DNA of 64,000 bases from Plectrocnemia conspersa (Eukaryota > Arthropoda > Insecta > Trichoptera > Polycentropodidae), in assembly GCA_009617715.1 (NCBI GenBank), contig VTFK01000473.1:1-64000 (forward strand), in the 5' to 3' direction. This document shows, one piece after another, positions 61,721 through 64,000 of this stretch (the first letter of the stretch is position 1; every line of letters starts with the position of its first letter). The position numbers and the translations under genes are program-made. The notes beneath the pieces are model-generated. The model made no database searches and was not told the DNA's origin. It saw nothing but the letters and a program-made list of their open reading frames with translations.

Positions 61721-64000
61721 AAAGTTCACTTCGTTGTACAATCGTTTTGGGTAAAGAACATAGAGGGCGTTAAAGTTTTTATTAAAAAGTTTAAAGTAGT
61801 CTAGAGAAATGTTGGTAATTGCTTTCATTGATTTGCTAAATTCTTTTCCATTTTATATTATATAACTGTTATATGAAAAACATATCTATATTTATTCAAT
61901 AAACACTCAAAAGCATAATTAATCTGTGTTTTAACAATTTATAAATTTTTTTAATAACACACATTAATACAAAAAGGCACATTTATATTTAACTGTTATA
62001 ATATTATTATCATCAAAATAAATTAAAGATAAACTTTAAATTTATTCCTAATAAAATTAATTGTACATTAAAAATAATTCATAAATATTATTTTATTATT
62101 ATAAATTATTAAATTAAAATAATAATTCGAGTTTGATATATGAAAACAATTACGATCCAATTTCACAAACTTTCTTATAAAAATATTATTATAAATGTAG
62201 TAAGCTCTACAGTTAACTATTGAGCCTATTGAGAGAATCTCTTAAGAATAAATACAAGTAAAACGACTTATGATTTTTTTTAAAATTCATTTCGAATATA
62301 TATTTAAAATTTTAATTACACTAAATTGTGCATTTGTGTTGTGTTCTGTATCGAACGTCAGGTTAACTTCTGGTGGTTCTTTATGAAGATGTATAGTACA
62401 ATAGTATAATTTAAATAATAAAAATAAAATAAAAAAATACAATAATAAAAAGATAATTTATATAATGAATTAGGTATAATAGAAATATAGTTGAAAAATA
62501 ATGTACTTAAACAATATTTTTTTGCGGTATATTTTATTCTGAAGCAAAAGTCTTTTTTAAATTGTATACGCCGATTAATTATGGAATCAGATATTTATAT
62601 TTTATTTATATGATAAATTAACACTGAATTCTTAAAACTTCACTACGATTTTGCTTTTGTAATAATTAATTGAATATTTAATTCTATACCGTAATGAACT
62701 TGAAAAATTTCATCGAACACCCACGTCACATAACATAATTAAACCGAGGCACTGTGGACCATTTTCTTGTTTTCAAAGGGTACCGTAGCCTGGGCAAACT
62801 ATTTTATAATTTAATCGAACGCGTCCTTCTAAACCACTACGTGCTCCAATTCCAATTTAATATAATTTAGAAACGTGTTCCATTAGGACTTGTATTATTA
62901 TATTGGTTGTAAAGTGTAGCTCCACAAGTTTGTTGAGTAACTTTTCTAAGTCAGTGTTAAATTTGCTGCAATTAGTATATCAAAAGTTATAAATATGTTG
63001 TGAGTCAATATATAATATTATCAAAGCGATATTTCAAATTAAAATAACGGTATTGAAAGCCAGCGTTACTTTTGAATATTCATGTTTATAAAATAAATTG
63101 GTTTTTTAATGTAAACCTTTTAATAAATCGATTTGTAGTATAAATAGGCGTGGATTTATTCGTGCTAGTCATATTTTAATATGTAAAGCACGTATAAAAG
63201 CTTTTAATCGAAGTTTCGTCTCTTACGTCATTAAGGGCGTCTAGGACGAATTGTCTTTGACCCTCACTTTTATTAAAATTTCATTATATTATACAGTTTT
63301 TTTTTTGTAAATGTCAAAGTGACGAAGTTTCATTCTAGAGATGCTAGTTTTAAGTTTATAAACTTTTAATCAGATTCAAACTGAATGCCATTGTTTGTAT
63401 TGCACAACGTTGATCTGCGCGAGAAAGATGAGATTAAATTGTATGGAGAAGTTAATAAATTAGTTATGCTCGGGTACCCCGGTAGAAAAGACGGCTTTTA
63501 ACGGATTAAGGGTTTGTATTGAAAAACTTTGTTTTTGACTCTCTAAACTAATTAAGGTAGATTGTGAAAACATTAACACCTCTGCTTCGGCTTCTCCCCA
63601 AAGATTCCAGACTGTAACATTTTTAAATAATTACATTTTTGTGGCATATAGTTTTTAACATTGAGGTAAAAGTTTAACTCGTTAATTCTTTAGTGAAATT
63701 GAAAGCTTATGTATTTATGATATTTCATAAATTTTGGTTTTTAATATATGTATTGTATTATTTCTAAGGCTTATTGAAAGTATGTTACATATAAAAAAAT
63801 CACATGGAACGTGTTTACACATTCGTGATTGATTTTCACCGTTTTTGGAACCATATTTCGCACCATTTTTTACGGTATTATTTGTAGGACAAACATCAAT
63901 TTGTCTGACAAACAAAAGCTTCAGGATGGAAAATTTCCCTTAAAAAAACTTGTTGAAGCGTCGAAAGCCAAACACGAGTTTTATCATTTCACAGCACGCT
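61721..64000. other. AT-rich spacer
   Basis: No gene or element is recognised. Somewhat richer patches at 62700-62830 and 63410-63620 have no open frame beyond chance. Confidence 0.45.

Overview
This is a eukaryotic, A+T-rich window (about three quarters A+T by eye), most likely from an insect or another arthropod. No compact genes, operons, rRNA or CRISPR arrays are visible. The supporting evidence is relics of arthropod-type mobile elements (mariner, piggyBac, Jockey-like LINEs, a pogo-like terminus), an arthropod-type initiator motif at one candidate promoter, and long introns or intergenic DNA. The species is not identifiable from the sequence. Stop-free stretches up to about 100 codons are expected by chance at this base composition, so most ORFs mean nothing; I kept only those with extra support.

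Layout. 0-16 kb is mostly AT-rich spacer. It holds ends and inner parts of an unassigned DNA-transposon family (524-1000, 3060-3420), a perfect 57-bp palindrome (3676-3732), a two-unit tandem repeat (6335-6706), a piggyBac transposase 3' relic (10440-10870), a GC-richer island (13670-14010) and a diverged repeat cluster (14746-15560). 16-31 kb carries an ATCG-rich motif cluster (16200-16410), a LINE scrap (16941-17115), mariner relics (18370-18930 and 24050-24720), a second copy of the unassigned element (21359-22010), a LINE relic (26950-27370) and a well-formed 45-nt candidate microexon (30847-30891). 31-46 kb contains a LINE relic with an internal duplication (31725-32890), a tRNA-like sequence (34985-35075), a further mariner scrap and a third copy of the unassigned element (35870-36470), a mariner relic beside a 128-bp AT microsatellite (43190-43924) and a reversed LINE relic (45200-45930). 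46-64 kb holds the best host-gene candidate, a possible promoter plus first coding exon on the + strand (46288-46447), then a possible last exon on the - strand (51914-52096), a pogo-like terminus (50605-50665) and long low-complexity stretches.

How the parts relate. All transposon remains are broken by stops, frameshifts or deletions, so none can move by itself. The four mariner pieces are all on the - strand, and three share the same leader sequence, so they are one family. Several islands of higher GC stand out against the AT background and could be conserved regulatory DNA of a neighbouring gene. If the microexon and the 46.3-kb first exon are real, the window is mostly intron and flanking DNA of at least one + strand gene whose main exons lie outside.
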